From NCBI RefSeq assembly GCF_009745975.1, contig NZ_WHOL01000107.1, positions 124,001 through 188,000 on the forward strand: 64,000 bases of DNA, written 5' to 3'. This document shows, in pieces, positions 1 through 8,326 of the stretch (position 1 is its first letter; the number at the start of each line of letters is the position of its first letter). The notes under the pieces are model-generated. The model saw only the letters and a list, made by a program, of their open reading frames with translations. It ran no database searches and had not been told where the DNA came from. The position numbers and the translations under genes are program-made. Source of the stretch: Actinokineospora pegani (GTDB lineage: Bacteria > Actinomycetota > Actinomycetes > Mycobacteriales > Pseudonocardiaceae).

Positions 1-841
1 CGCCGACGGTGTAGAGGACCAGGAACTGGTAGCGGGTGTTCAGCATCATGTTCTGGCGGACGTCCAGGCCGACCGGCTTGTCGCCGTCGTTGGCGTAGGT
101 CGAGATCGTCCCCCCGGTGCGCAGGACGGCCAGGTCGAGGTCCAGGTTCGCGCCGAGCGCGACCTCGGCGACGATGTCGACGCCGTCCGGGGCGAGGGCG
201 CGGATCTGCCCGGCGGGGTCGTCCCCGCGGTAGTTGACGACGTGGTGGGCGCCCGCCGCGGTCGCCAGCCGGGCCTTCTCGGGGCCGCTGACGGTGCTGA
301 CCACCGTGGCGCCCGCCCACCGGGCGAGCTGGATGACCGCGTGGCCCACCGCCCCGGCCCCGCCCGCGGCGAGCACCACCTTGCCCTCGAGCGCGCCGGG
401 GCGCAGGCGGGTCGGCCCGTCCTCGGCGACGGTGAGGGCGCGGTGCGCGGTGATGGCCGGGACACCGAGTGCGGCGCCGAGGTCGAAGCCCGCGCCGTCC
501 GGCAGCGGCACGGCCAGGTCGGCGGGGACCACGGTGAACTCGGCGGCGGTGCCGAACGGACGGCCGACGGTGGTCATGAACAGCCACACGCGCTGGCCGA
601 CCCGGCCCTGGTCGACCCCCGCGCCGACGGCGTCGACCACCCCCGCGCCGTCGAGGTGCGGGGTGAGCTCCGGGAACGCCATGGGGTTGGTGGCGCCGGA
701 GCGGGTCTTCCAGTCGGTCGGGTTGACCCCCGACACCGCGACCCGGACCCGGACCTCGCCCGGGCCGGGCGCGGGGAGGTCGCGGTCGACCAGTTCCAAG
801 ACCTCGGGGCCGCCGTTGTCGCGGTAGACGATCGCCTTCAT
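1..841 (-). CDS. NADPH:quinone oxidoreductase (zinc-independent MDR family), 3' end outside window
   Basis: The minus frame is open from ATG at 841 to the window edge, giving the first 280 residues (starts MKAIVYRDNGGPEVLEL). This is the typical N-terminus of zeta-crystallin-like quinone reductases, which reduce quinones or enones with NADPH in the cytoplasm. A GroES-like half is followed by a Rossmann glycine motif AAGGAGAVG near residues 155-163 and a basic residue further on, as expected for NADPH. I see no zinc-ligand cysteines, which argues against a classical alcohol dehydrogenase. It is divergent from the P450 at 1011 across a 169 bp gap and may mark the cluster edge or be an unrelated neighbour. 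The C-terminal ~40-50 residues are missing only because the window ends. Confidence 0.9.
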   Translation of the reverse strand, partial: MKAIVYRDNGGPEVLELVDRDLPAPGPGEVRVRVAVSGVNPTDWKTRSGATNPMAFPELTPHLDGAGVVDAVGAGVDQGRVGQRVWLFMTTVGRPFGTAAEFTVVPADLAVPLPDGAGFDLGAALGVPAITAHRALTVAEDGPTRLRPGALEGKVVLAAGGAGAVGHAVIQLARWAGATVVSTVSGPEKARLATAAGAHHVVNYRGDDPAGQIRALAPDGVDIVAEVALGANLDLDLAVLRTGGTISTYANDGDKPVGLDVRQNMMLNTRYQFLVLYTVG

Positions 842-1010
842 GACCTGTCCTTCTCGATCGGGTGCTCTTCTCGGGTGGAACAAGGGCGGGCCTGCGTTTA
901 TTCATCCGGTTCGGCGATCCTGCCGGGCTGGCGGTGGTGCTGGGGCGCGCCGGTGTGAATCATCGAGGCAGGTTGGCCCTGTGTCCCCATCGGCGAGAGG
1001 TGTGATCTGC
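842..1010. promoter_or_regulatory. Divergent promoter region of quinone oxidoreductase and P450-1
   Basis: This 169 bp gap separates two divergent starts, so promoters for both must lie here. I see no convincing -10/-35 pair or operator. GAGAGG at 995-1000 is a likely ribosome binding site for a TTG start at 1011. GTG codons at 981 and 1002 are in-frame alternatives, the latter too close to the site. Confidence 0.4.
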
Positions 1011-2216
1011 TTGACGGCGGAAACCGAGATCCCGGCGCTGCCCACGGCGCGGCCGAGCGGGTGCCCCTTCGACCCGCCCGAGTCCTACACCCGGCTGCGG
1101 GAGGAGGACCCGGTGGCGAAGGTCCGCTGCCCGGCGGGCATGGACGCCTGGCTGGTCACCCGGCACGGCGATGTGCGGGCGGTGCTCGCCGACCGGTCGA
1201 TGAGCTCGCGTGGCGGCGCCTCGGCGCACGTCAACGCGGGCGGCAGGCTCGACGGTGAGCCCGTCCCCGGGTCGATCATCCAGCTCGACGGCGAGGCGCA
1301 CGCCCGGCTGCGGCGGATGGTGGTCGCGGAGTTCACCGTGCGGCGGGTCGAGGCCATGCGCGCCTACATCCAGCGGCTCGTCGACGACCACATCGACGCC
1401 ATGCTGGCCGCGGACGGGCCGGTCGACCTGGTGGAGGACTTCGCGCTGCCGATCCCGTCGCTGGTGATCTGCGAGCTCCTGGGCATCCCGTACGACGACC
1501 GCCGCCAGTTCCAGGCCCAGAGCACGGTCCTGGTCAGCACCGACAAGACGTTCGAGGAGAGCCAGCACGCCCTCGGCGGGCTGGCCGGCTACCTCGGGAC
1601 CCTGTTCGAGGGCAAGCTGCGCGACCCCCAGGACGACCTGATCAGCAGGCTCATCGCCAGGGGCGAGGCCGCGGGCGACCCGCTGACCATGCCCGAGCTG
1701 GTCGTCCTCGGTCTGAGCCTGCTCGTCGCGGGCCACGAGACGACGGCCAACATGATCGCGTTGAGCACCCTGGCCCTGCTGGACCATCCGGACCAGCGCG
1801 ACACCGTCCTCGCCGAGCCGGAGACCGCCGTCGAGGAGCTGCTCCGCTACCTGTCCGTGGTCCAGTTCGGCGTCCTGCGCTACGCCACCGAGGACGTCCG
1901 TGTCGGCGACCAGGCCGTCAAGGCGGGGGAGTGGCTCGTCGCCGCCCTCGGCTCGGCCAACCGCGACGAGGCCCAGTTCGCCGCCGCCGACGCGCTCGAC
2001 TTCCACCGCGAGTCCCCGCGCAAGCACATCGCCTTCGGCTTCGGCGCGCACCAGTGCGTCGGCCAGCAGTTGGCGCGGGTGGAGTTGCAGGAGGCGCTGA
2101 CGCGCCTGTTCCGCCGCATCCCCGACCTGCGCCTGGCGGTTCCCCGCGACTCGCTGCGCTACAAGGACAACACGCTGGTGTACGGGGTTCACGAACTGCC
2201 GATCACCTGGGGCTGA
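1011..2216 (+). CDS. Cytochrome P450 (P450-1)
   Basis: A soluble bacterial P450 of about 401 residues, the usual family length. It shows the I-helix motif AGHETTA (about residue 240), the ExxR motif in EELLRYL (about 278) and the heme loop FGFGAHQCVG, whose cysteine is the axial ligand (about 348). P450s beside NRPS genes commonly hydroxylate a carrier-bound amino acid or the finished peptide, or cross-link aromatic side chains. Which applies here cannot be told from sequence. It will need ferredoxin and reductase, and none is encoded next to it. The reading frame extends upstream to 840, but that part lacks P450 character, so I favour TTG 1011 (or GTG 981). A strong hairpin follows at 2335. 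Confidence 0.93.
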   Translation: MTAETEIPALPTARPSGCPFDPPESYTRLREEDPVAKVRCPAGMDAWLVTRHGDVRAVLADRSMSSRGGASAHVNAGGRLDGEPVPGSIIQLDGEAHARLRRMVVAEFTVRRVEAMRAYIQRLVDDHIDAMLAADGPVDLVEDFALPIPSLVICELLGIPYDDRRQFQAQSTVLVSTDKTFEESQHALGGLAGYLGTLFEGKLRDPQDDLISRLIARGEAAGDPLTMPELVVLGLSLLVAGHETTANMIALSTLALLDHPDQRDTVLAEPETAVEELLRYLSVVQFGVLRYATEDVRVGDQAVKAGEWLVAALGSANRDEAQFAAADALDFHRESPRKHIAFGFGAHQCVGQQLARVELQEALTRLFRRIPDLRLAVPRDSLRYKDNTLVYGVHELPITWG

Positions 2217-2334
2217 CCGAACCGCGCGCCGACAGGCCCGTGCGGGCGCCTCGTGCCGGTCGGCGGAGGTCCGCCGGGAGAACCCGGCTCGATCATCAGC
2301 GGTCCCCGCCGTGTGGGTTCGGCCGGGTCGGAAC

Positions 2335-2363
2335 GCGGGGGGCCGCGGGCGGCGGCCCCCCGC
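2335..2363. terminator. Bidirectional intrinsic-type hairpin between convergent genes
   Basis: Perfect 11 bp inverted repeat, GCGGGGGGCCG at 2335-2345 and its complement at 2353-2363, around a 7 nt loop. It lies between the stop codons of P450-1 (plus) and the vWA protein (minus). There is no U-tract, as is common for actinobacterial terminators. Confidence 0.7.
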
Positions 2364-2385
2364 TGGTCCGGATCGCGTGGGCGGC

Positions 2386-4488
2386 TCAGAAGCCCATGCG
2401 GCAACCGGACACGACGATCTCCTGGCTGAGCAGCGTCACCACGCGCACCGCGTACTGCGCGCGTTGCCCGTTTGGCCCGGTGACGGTCTGGTTCAGGTGC
2501 ACCGTCGCCACCCCCGGGATGCCGATGGTGACGGGTCCGGTGCCGATCGGCGTGCCGTTCAGCGTGCCCACCCGCGACGAGCTGGACAGCCCGGACTCGG
2601 TGGCCACGCAGGAGGTCTCGATGTCGGACAGCGTGATCGCGCCACCGAGCAGGCTGGCGCTGGACACCTCCGCCCCGGCGTCGGTGTGGCCGGTCTGCGC
2701 GTCCAGGAAGCAGTCCGCGTGCAGGGCCTGCACCGAGGCGAGGCCGAACACGTTCAGCGACGCGGTGGTCTTGTCCGAGGAGGGCGGGCAGGTGGCGTGC
2801 GGCGTCTTGGCCAGGTTGATCAGCCCCGAGGCGCTGATCGACCACGCCTCGGCCCGCACGTGGGACACGATCTTCACCACGGCGGTGGCGGACGCGCCGT
2901 CGTCATCGGTGATCGTCACCAGCACGTTGTGCGCGCCGACGCCGGTGTAGGCGTGCGACGCGGTGCACGTGCCCGCACCCGGGCCCTGCGCCACGGTCCC
3001 GGCCACCACCGGCGTGCCGTCGGCGAAGTCGACGGTGCAGGTGTGGGTGTCGTTCCCGGCGACGTCGGTGAACGGCGCGGTGACGCCGACGGACTGACCG
3101 CGCGGCACCAGCGTGCCGCCCGCGGGCGCGGAGACGCTCACCTGGGGGGCCACATTGGACAGTGTCAGCGTGGTCGTGGCGGCCACGTCGGGGTGCAGGC
3201 CGTCGTTCGCGCTCAGGCGCAGGGTCCACACGCCGTCGTCATCACAGGTGACGGTGGTGTCCACCGAGTTCGGCGCGGAGAAGGCGCACGTCGCGCCCGC
3301 GTCCACACCGGACTGCGGCACGGCGCTCCACTGCGTGCTCAGGCTCGGCCCGTCGGGGTCGACGACCGTGCCCGCCAAGGTCACCGGGGTGCCCTCCTGG
3401 CCAGCGTACGGTCCACCCACGACGACCTCGGGCGGGCTGTTGACCACCACGGTGGTGCAGTCGGTGACGGTGCCCGCGCCACCGCCGTCCGTGCCGCGCG
3501 CGGTGACGCACAACTGGTGCGTGCCGGGCGCCAGGGCGGCGGTGTCGACGGTGTAGTCGACCGTCGCCGGGCCGGTCCCGGGCAGGGCCGGGGTGACGTT
3601 GGTGATCACGGTGGGCGCCCCGCCGTCCACGCTCAGGGTCAGGTCGGTCAGCGTCGAGTCGATGATGCCGGGGACCACGTCCGGCAGGGTGGCCGGGTCG
3701 GGCACCGAGGTGCAGGTGCCGCCGGTCAGGTCGGCGATGGCCTGCAGGCTCGAGTTGTACGAGCCGCCGTTGCACGCCGAACCGGGTCCCACGGCGAAGG
3801 TGTGGTAGTCGACGTTGGCGGGCACCGCGCCCGCGACCCCTGTCACGTCGCCGGAGGCGAAGCCGTCGGACAGGAACAGCACCACCTTGCGGCCCTGCGA
3901 CTGGGCGTCGGTGACCGTTGTCGCCGCCTGCACGGCCGGTACGAAGTTGGTGCCGCTGCCGAACGACCTCGGGGTGAACTGCTGCACCCCGCCGATCACC
4001 GCGGAGTCCACCGCCTCCACGACGTCGCGGGTTCCGTTGCCGTTCTCGTCGGCCTCGGGGGTGGTCAACAACTGGTCACCGCCTGCCGGGCGCACGTCCA
4101 CGGTGGCGGCGCCGGAGCCGAACACCACCGCCCCGACGCCACCCACCACCGTGTTGGCCGCCGCGGCGACCGCGTTCAGGTTGGCCACGGCGGTCTTCTC
4201 GCAGGTGAGGACCGTTCCGGCCGCGCACCCGCTCGCGGTGCTGCCGGAGACGTCCACGACGTAGGTGAGCGCGGTGTCCTTGACCGCCACCCCCGTGCCG
4301 ATCGCCGCGGTGCCGGTGACGGTCACCGGTCCCTGCGGCACCACCGTGCCCGCCACCGGACTCGCGACGTCCACCGAGATGCTCGTGCCGCCGGGCAGGT
4401 TCGCGTCCACGGCGATCGCCTGCGCGCCACTGGTGACCACGGCGACGACCGCCACCGCCGCCACCGCGGCCATGCGTCTGGATATCAC
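2386..4488 (-). CDS. Secreted von Willebrand factor A / PKD-repeat protein
   Basis: A 700-residue protein with an N-terminal signal peptide (basic start, hydrophobic stretch, Ala-X-Ala near residue 24). A vWA domain follows (about 70-270), with the MIDAS-type motif DVSGS and a later FLSDGFASGD strand/loop. Beyond it are two PKD-like Ig-fold repeats (about 355-445 and 450-540, DPDG and DGTPVV signatures). The C-terminal about 150 residues resemble the cysteine-bearing choice-of-anchor module of actinobacterial wall proteins. It probably acts outside the cell in adhesion or matrix binding. It has no obvious link to peptide biosynthesis, although it sits between cluster-type genes. The GTG start at 4488 has an AAGGGG site about 9 nt upstream; ATG at 4473 is the alternative. 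Confidence 0.8.
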   Translation of the reverse strand: MISRRMAAVAAVAVVAVVTSGAQAIAVDANLPGGTSISVDVASPVAGTVVPQGPVTVTGTAAIGTGVAVKDTALTYVVDVSGSTASGCAAGTVLTCEKTAVANLNAVAAAANTVVGGVGAVVFGSGAATVDVRPAGGDQLLTTPEADENGNGTRDVVEAVDSAVIGGVQQFTPRSFGSGTNFVPAVQAATTVTDAQSQGRKVVLFLSDGFASGDVTGVAGAVPANVDYHTFAVGPGSACNGGSYNSSLQAIADLTGGTCTSVPDPATLPDVVPGIIDSTLTDLTLSVDGGAPTVITNVTPALPGTGPATVDYTVDTAALAPGTHQLCVTARGTDGGGAGTVTDCTTVVVNSPPEVVVGGPYAGQEGTPVTLAGTVVDPDGPSLSTQWSAVPQSGVDAGATCAFSAPNSVDTTVTCDDDGVWTLRLSANDGLHPDVAATTTLTLSNVAPQVSVSAPAGGTLVPRGQSVGVTAPFTDVAGNDTHTCTVDFADGTPVVAGTVAQGPGAGTCTASHAYTGVGAHNVLVTITDDDGASATAVVKIVSHVRAEAWSISASGLINLAKTPHATCPPSSDKTTASLNVFGLASVQALHADCFLDAQTGHTDAGAEVSSASLLGGAITLSDIETSCVATESGLSSSSRVGTLNGTPIGTGPVTIGIPGVATVHLNQTVTGPNGQRAQYAVRVVTLLSQEIVVSGCRMGF

Positions 4489-4560
4489 ACTTCCACGCCC
4501 CTTCGCTGGTATGTGCTCGCGGAGGGGGAATCGGAACTGCGGGGTCCGGGTTACTGCGCT

Positions 4561-4601
4561 GTTCGAGTGAGTGTCTTTGCGTTGCGGGACAACGCTCGAA
4601 C
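4561..4601. repeat. Inverted repeat upstream of the vWA gene
   Basis: GTTCGAG at 4561-4567 is matched by CTCGAAC at 4595-4601, with one further matching base beyond a mismatch. It lies about 75-110 bp upstream of the vWA start, in a 244 bp gap with no gene. It could be an operator or a small stem-loop. The function is a guess. Confidence 0.3.
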
Positions 4602-4732
4602 GGCCCTGTGCGGCTGCTCTTTACGGGTCGTGGCGAGGGGGGTGGGCCGACGCGCGGTGGGTGTGACCCGGTGCAGGTGCCCCGATGGTCGGCAGTGCCT
4701 CGGCGGGGTCGCGCGGGCGCGGGTGAGGCTGG

Positions 4733-5122
4733 TCAGACGCGGGTGTCGTCGAAGTAGGTCCGACGGGCGATGATCACCGCGCCGTACTCGCCGCGCGCGT
4801 GGACGGCGGTGTCGAAGAAGTCGCTGAACCTCAACTCCACAGTGGAACCATCACGCAGCGCGCCGCTGAACTGGCCCTCGACCGCCGCCTGGGCGCCCAG
4901 CCGGAACACCGAGAGCGTGTGGTGCCTGCCGTGGTCGACCACCCGGACGGACCGGTAGAAGGCCCGCAGATCGGTCAGACCGGTGATCGTCGGGTAGCCG
5001 GGGCGCTTGTAGCTGATGTCGTCGTGGAAGAGGTCGAACAGGGTCGGGTCGCCGGAGTCGACTCGGTCGTAGTACGAGCGGACCAGGGCTGAGATGGCGT
5101 CGATGCCGGTCTCCCTTCCCAC
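4733..5122 (-). CDS. SnoaL-like / NTF2-fold protein
   Basis: A 129-residue protein with the layout of the SnoaL-like NTF2 fold: an N-terminal helix (ALVRSYYDRVDSGD), then FDLFHDDISYKRPGYPTITG, then a series of strands ending in an FxDTRV tail. Members include polyketide cyclases, isomerases, epoxide hydrolases and many of unknown role. No Asp-His pair can be assigned with confidence. It may tailor a cluster intermediate or be independent. It is divergent from the TetR regulator at 5335, so the regulator may control it. The GTG start at 5122 has a modest AGG upstream. Confidence 0.7.
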   Translation of the reverse strand: MGRETGIDAISALVRSYYDRVDSGDPTLFDLFHDDISYKRPGYPTITGLTDLRAFYRSVRVVDHGRHHTLSVFRLGAQAAVEGQFSGALRDGSTVELRFSDFFDTAVHARGEYGAVIIARRTYFDDTRV

Positions 5123-5334
5123 CTGTGTCGTCGTCGCCGAGCTGCTGACCCGGTGCTGAGTCGGGCGACCATAGCGGGCGCACCCCCCAGGGGGCTAGTG
5201 CCGATCGGGTGTCGCGGACAAAACCGCTACCGTCGACAGTGGACCCTGAAAGGGGGTTGTCCGGCGACGTGGCGGCGCTTAGGGTCCTCCGTGACCACAA
5301 GACCGGATCGGTCACGTGTCCTGGGGGCTGGCGG

Positions 5335-6078
5335 TTGGGCGACACCGGGGCCGACTACGAGGAGCGCGCCGAGCGGATCTTGGACGCGGCCGCCCAGCTC
5401 ATCCCGCGGTGGGGCTACCGGCGGGTGACAATGCTGGATGTCGCCCAAGCCGCCGGTGTGGGCGAGGGCACGTTGTACCTGCACTGGCGCACCAGGGAGT
5501 CGCTGTTCGTCGCGGTGTTGCTGCGCGAGTCCATCGCCATGGTCGACACGCTGCTGAGCCGGGTGCGGCAGGACGCCGAGTTCGTGCGCCTGCACCGGAT
5601 GCGGCAGGTGTTCTTCGAGGTGGTGCTGGACCGTCCGTTGCTGCGCGCGGTGTACAGCGGCGACGGCGAGCTGCTGGGCGGCCTCGCCCGGCAGGCGGGC
5701 ACCACGGAGCAGGTCGGGCAGCGCGCTTTCCTGTGCTACTACTCGGCCCAGTTGCGCGAGCACGGCCCGCTGCGCACCGACACCGGGCTCGACGACCAGG
5801 TGTACGCGGTGACCTGCGTGATGACCGGGTTCAACCGCGCCTGCCCGGTCGCCGCCGCCGACGTGCCCGCCTCGGACGCCCGGCGCGCCCGGGTGCTGGC
5901 CGACACGCTGCGGGCGGCGTTCGAGCCCACCCGGCGACCGGCCGGGCGGGTGCCGCGGCTGCTCGCCCCCCGGGTGGTCGCCGCCCTGGAGCGACTGCGG
6001 GACTCCCACGCCCAGCACCGGTTCGGCGACCGCCGACCGGGGCGGGCGACCTCCCCGAACCCCCGAGGCACGACCTGA
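5335..6078 (+). CDS. TetR/AcrR family transcriptional regulator
   Basis: The N-terminal TetR helix-turn-helix is clear: ERILDAAAQLI, then VTMLDVAQAAGVGEGTLYLHW (split by recognition-helix residues), then the RESLF helix. The rest is a helical ligand-binding domain, total about 247 residues. The frame is open back to GTG 5209. I chose TTG 5335 because it puts the usual ~10 residues before the DNA-binding domain and has a GGGGG tract just upstream. Only 34 bp separate it from P450-2, so the two are probably co-transcribed. It is also divergent from the SnoaL-like gene. It is the only dedicated regulator next to the NRPS genes and a candidate sensor of the product or an intermediate. Confidence 0.85.
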   Translation: MGDTGADYEERAERILDAAAQLIPRWGYRRVTMLDVAQAAGVGEGTLYLHWRTRESLFVAVLLRESIAMVDTLLSRVRQDAEFVRLHRMRQVFFEVVLDRPLLRAVYSGDGELLGGLARQAGTTEQVGQRAFLCYYSAQLREHGPLRTDTGLDDQVYAVTCVMTGFNRACPVAAADVPASDARRARVLADTLRAAFEPTRRPAGRVPRLLAPRVVAALERLRDSHAQHRFGDRRPGRATSPNPRGTT

Positions 6079-6112
6079 CACGACCGCGGGCACGGCCCGC
6101 CGAGAGGAAGAC

Positions 6113-7330
6113 ATGACCACCCTGCGCAACGGCCCCATCCCCACGGAGCCCGCCGAGATGATCGACCTGTGGACCCGGCTGGCCCGCCACCGGGCCGACG
6201 AGCCGGTCGTGTTCAACGAGAGCATCCAGGCGTGGGAGGCGTTCCGCCACGGGGACGTGACCCGCATCCTGTCCGACCCGGCGACGTTCTCCAGCGACAT
6301 GTCCGCCCTGGTGCCCAGCGACCCGGACATCGACAAGATCGCCAAGGGCAACCTGATCAGCATCGATCCACCCGTGCACCGCCAGATGCGCGGGCTGGTG
6401 AGCAAGGCCTTCACCCCGAAGTTCGTCGCCGAGTTGGCGCCGCGGATCACCGAGGTGACCGCGGAGCTGCTCGACGGTTTAGCCGGGCGCGACCGCTTCG
6501 ACCTCGTCAGCGAGCTGAGCTACCCGCTGCCGGTCATCGTGATCTCGGAGATGATCGGGATTCCCAGCTCCGACCGGGAGACCTTCCAGCGCTGGGCCGA
6601 CGTCCTGCTCAACAACGAGCCCCCGGCCGACGAACCGCTGCTCGACGCGCTCGGGGACCAGGTGAACGCCATCGCGCCCACCGTCCGGGAGATGGGCGCC
6701 TACATGCTCGAGCACGTCAAGCGGCGCCGCGAGCACCCCACCGAGGACCTGGTCACCGCGCTGGTGAACACGCAGGTCGACGGCCGCTGGCTCGACGACG
6801 ACGAGATCGTGTGGTTCACCGCGCTGCTGCTGCTGGCGGGCCACATCACCACCACCGCCCTGCTCGGCAACACCCTGCTGTGCCTGGACGCGGCCCCGCG
6901 GGTGGTCGAGGAGCTGCGGGCGGACCGCGAACTGGTGCCGGGGATGCTGGAGGAGGTGCTGCGGATGCGCCCGCCGTTCACCAAGCTGGCCCGGCTGACC
7001 ACCCGCGACGTCGAGCTGAGCGGCACCACGATCCCCGCCGGGCAGATCGTGTTCGCCTGGCTGGCCTCGGCCAACCGGGACGAGTCGGTCTTCGCGCACC
7101 CGGAGGTCTTCGACCCCCGGCGCGAGTCGAGCAAGCAGGCGGGCTTCGGGCACGGCATCCACTTCTGCCTCGGCGCCCCGCTGGCCCGGCTGGAGGCCAA
7201 GATCGCGGTGAACATGCTGTTGGACCGCTACAGCGACATCCGGGTGGCTCCCGAGGACGGGATCGACTTCTTCGACGTGCACGCGCTGCTCGGCGCCAAG
7301 TCGGTGTCCGTGCGGGTGCGACCGAGCTGA
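6113..7330 (+). CDS. Cytochrome P450 (P450-2)
   Basis: A complete 405-residue bacterial P450. It has ExxR in EEVLRMR (about residue 282), the heme loop FGHGIHFCLG with ligand Cys (about 350) and the I-helix motif AGHITTT. In the last, the usual acidic residue (AGxET/AGxDT) is isoleucine, while the oxygen-activating threonine is kept. GAGGAAG lies 4-5 nt before the ATG. The gene follows the TetR gene and precedes a strong terminator, making a two-gene unit. A rare TTA leucine codon occurs at 6479. It is probably a tailoring oxidase of the NRPS pathway, e.g. hydroxylation of a tethered residue; the substrate is unknown. Confidence 0.93.
   Translation: MTTLRNGPIPTEPAEMIDLWTRLARHRADEPVVFNESIQAWEAFRHGDVTRILSDPATFSSDMSALVPSDPDIDKIAKGNLISIDPPVHRQMRGLVSKAFTPKFVAELAPRITEVTAELLDGLAGRDRFDLVSELSYPLPVIVISEMIGIPSSDRETFQRWADVLLNNEPPADEPLLDALGDQVNAIAPTVREMGAYMLEHVKRRREHPTEDLVTALVNTQVDGRWLDDDEIVWFTALLLLAGHITTTALLGNTLLCLDAAPRVVEELRADRELVPGMLEEVLRMRPPFTKLARLTTRDVELSGTTIPAGQIVFAWLASANRDESVFAHPEVFDPRRESSKQAGFGHGIHFCLGAPLARLEAKIAVNMLLDRYSDIRVAPEDGIDFFDVHALLGAKSVSVRVRPS
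6479..6481 (+). other. Rare TTA leucine codon in P450-2
   Basis: In frame, encoding Leu in the segment LLDGLAGRD. In Streptomyces and relatives TTA is read only by the developmental tRNA encoded by bldA, so such codons often mark genes under morphological control. Confidence 0.85.
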
Positions 7331-7344
7331 TCCGTCCCACTCCC

Positions 7345-7378
7345 AGTGGCCCGGCAGACACCCGTCTGCCGGGCCACT
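7345..7378 (+). terminator. Strong terminator hairpin after P450-2
   Basis: A perfect 15 bp stem: AGTGGCCCGGCAGAC at 7345-7359 with its complement at 7364-7378, and a 4 nt ACCC loop. It starts 14 bp after the P450-2 stop codon. No U-run follows. It separates the regulator/P450 unit from the assembly-line operon. Confidence 0.85.
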
Positions 7379-8253
7379 TGCGCTGAACTGTGCCCTGCAT
7401 CACCACCCGATCGGTTAGAGTTAGCCTCGAGTTGGGTAGTCCAGGTTCAAACGCCCCTCGGGGTGGCGCGGTGGCGGCGGGGCCGTCACCGGTGTGGTCG
7501 GCTTCGGGAACCGGCCTGACTGGCTTCGTGTGGTTCGGCGGAGGGATGTTCACCTGCTGGTGCTTTAGGGTCGTGCGCGCGATCGGGGGCGACGCGCCAA
7601 TCATCACTGAACGGTCTGCGGCTGCGTGGTCGCGGGCTGCGGGTTTTTCGCACGGTCGGGTGTGACGTGCGCTATTAATTCGTGGTCTGCTCCCGCGTGC
7701 GGCGATCGAGATATTCGCACTCGGCTCTCTGGCGGGCGTCGCGCGGCCTATTGCGGAATTTATCTGCTGGCGTGCGCCGGGTGGCGGATACCTGACAAAT
7801 CGCGGACGAACGCGCGAAGTGTTCACGTCTTGGATGTGAATGAGATTTCGTAGTTGTGCGCGCGGAAGTGTGTTCGCGATGGGCGGGCCCGTCATGGGTG
7901 GGTTGATCGGCGCGGGTGAAAAGAACCACGTCATGCCGAGGTTCGGCGCAGGATTGCCCGAGAAGGGCTCGACCTGGTGAATGGATGGCGGGCAGGTGGA
8001 CCGCGGTCGGAGGGGCTGGCGTCCTCTGTGGCGCGGGGAGTGTGTTCAAGGTCGCCGAAAGTGAATTGTATTCGACGTTTGGTGTGTTCTGTGCGGTAGC
8101 GTGTGAAAAGTCGACAGCGGTTGTTGGCTATTCAGAACAAGAGATGGGGCCGGCCGCTGGGAAACGTTCCCCCGATCGGCGGTAGCTATTTTTAGCGTCG
8201 GTCAGCATGATGGGCTGATCGCCCGGGTGCGTCGAGTGGAAGGGGACGTGCTT
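7379..8253. other. Long non-coding stretch upstream of the NRPS operon
   Basis: About 875 bp with no frame showing actinobacterial codon bias. Base composition is visibly more AT-rich than elsewhere, particularly 7640-8220. The short frames here look random. It must hold the promoter of the assembly-line operon; a TAGCTA element at about 8183 is a possible -10. No riboswitch or RNA family was recognised. The length and composition suggest a long regulated leader, a remnant of transferred DNA, or a lost gene. Confidence 0.5.
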
Positions 8254-8325
8254 ATGTATTTCGAACCCACGGAGTGGCGACCCCTCGACCGATCAGCTCC
8301 GCACATCACGCTCAGACAGATTTGA
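8254..8325 (+). CDS. Putative 23-residue leader peptide ORF before the thioesterase-like gene
   Basis: The ATG at 8254 is preceded by GGAAGGGGA (8238-8246) at good spacing. The frame runs 23 codons to TGA at 8323, and the next gene starts one base later at 8327. The peptide begins MYFEPTEWRPLD and ends in HITLRQI. The downstream ATG has no clear binding site of its own, so its translation may depend on this ORF. It matches no family I know; it is not an MbtH protein (too short, no MbtH motif). It could be a coupling leader, an attenuator peptide or chance; codon usage is too short to judge. Confidence 0.45.
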   Translation: MYFEPTEWRPLDRSAPHITLRQI

Positions 8326-8326
8326 C

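Noticed and set aside
7390-8185. Short open frames in the non-coding stretch before the NRPS operon
   Set aside because: No codon bias, no ribosome binding sites at good spacing and no recognisable protein features.
8254-8325. MbtH-like protein
   Set aside because: Only 23 codons and no MbtH tryptophan-rich motif; MbtH proteins are about 70 residues.
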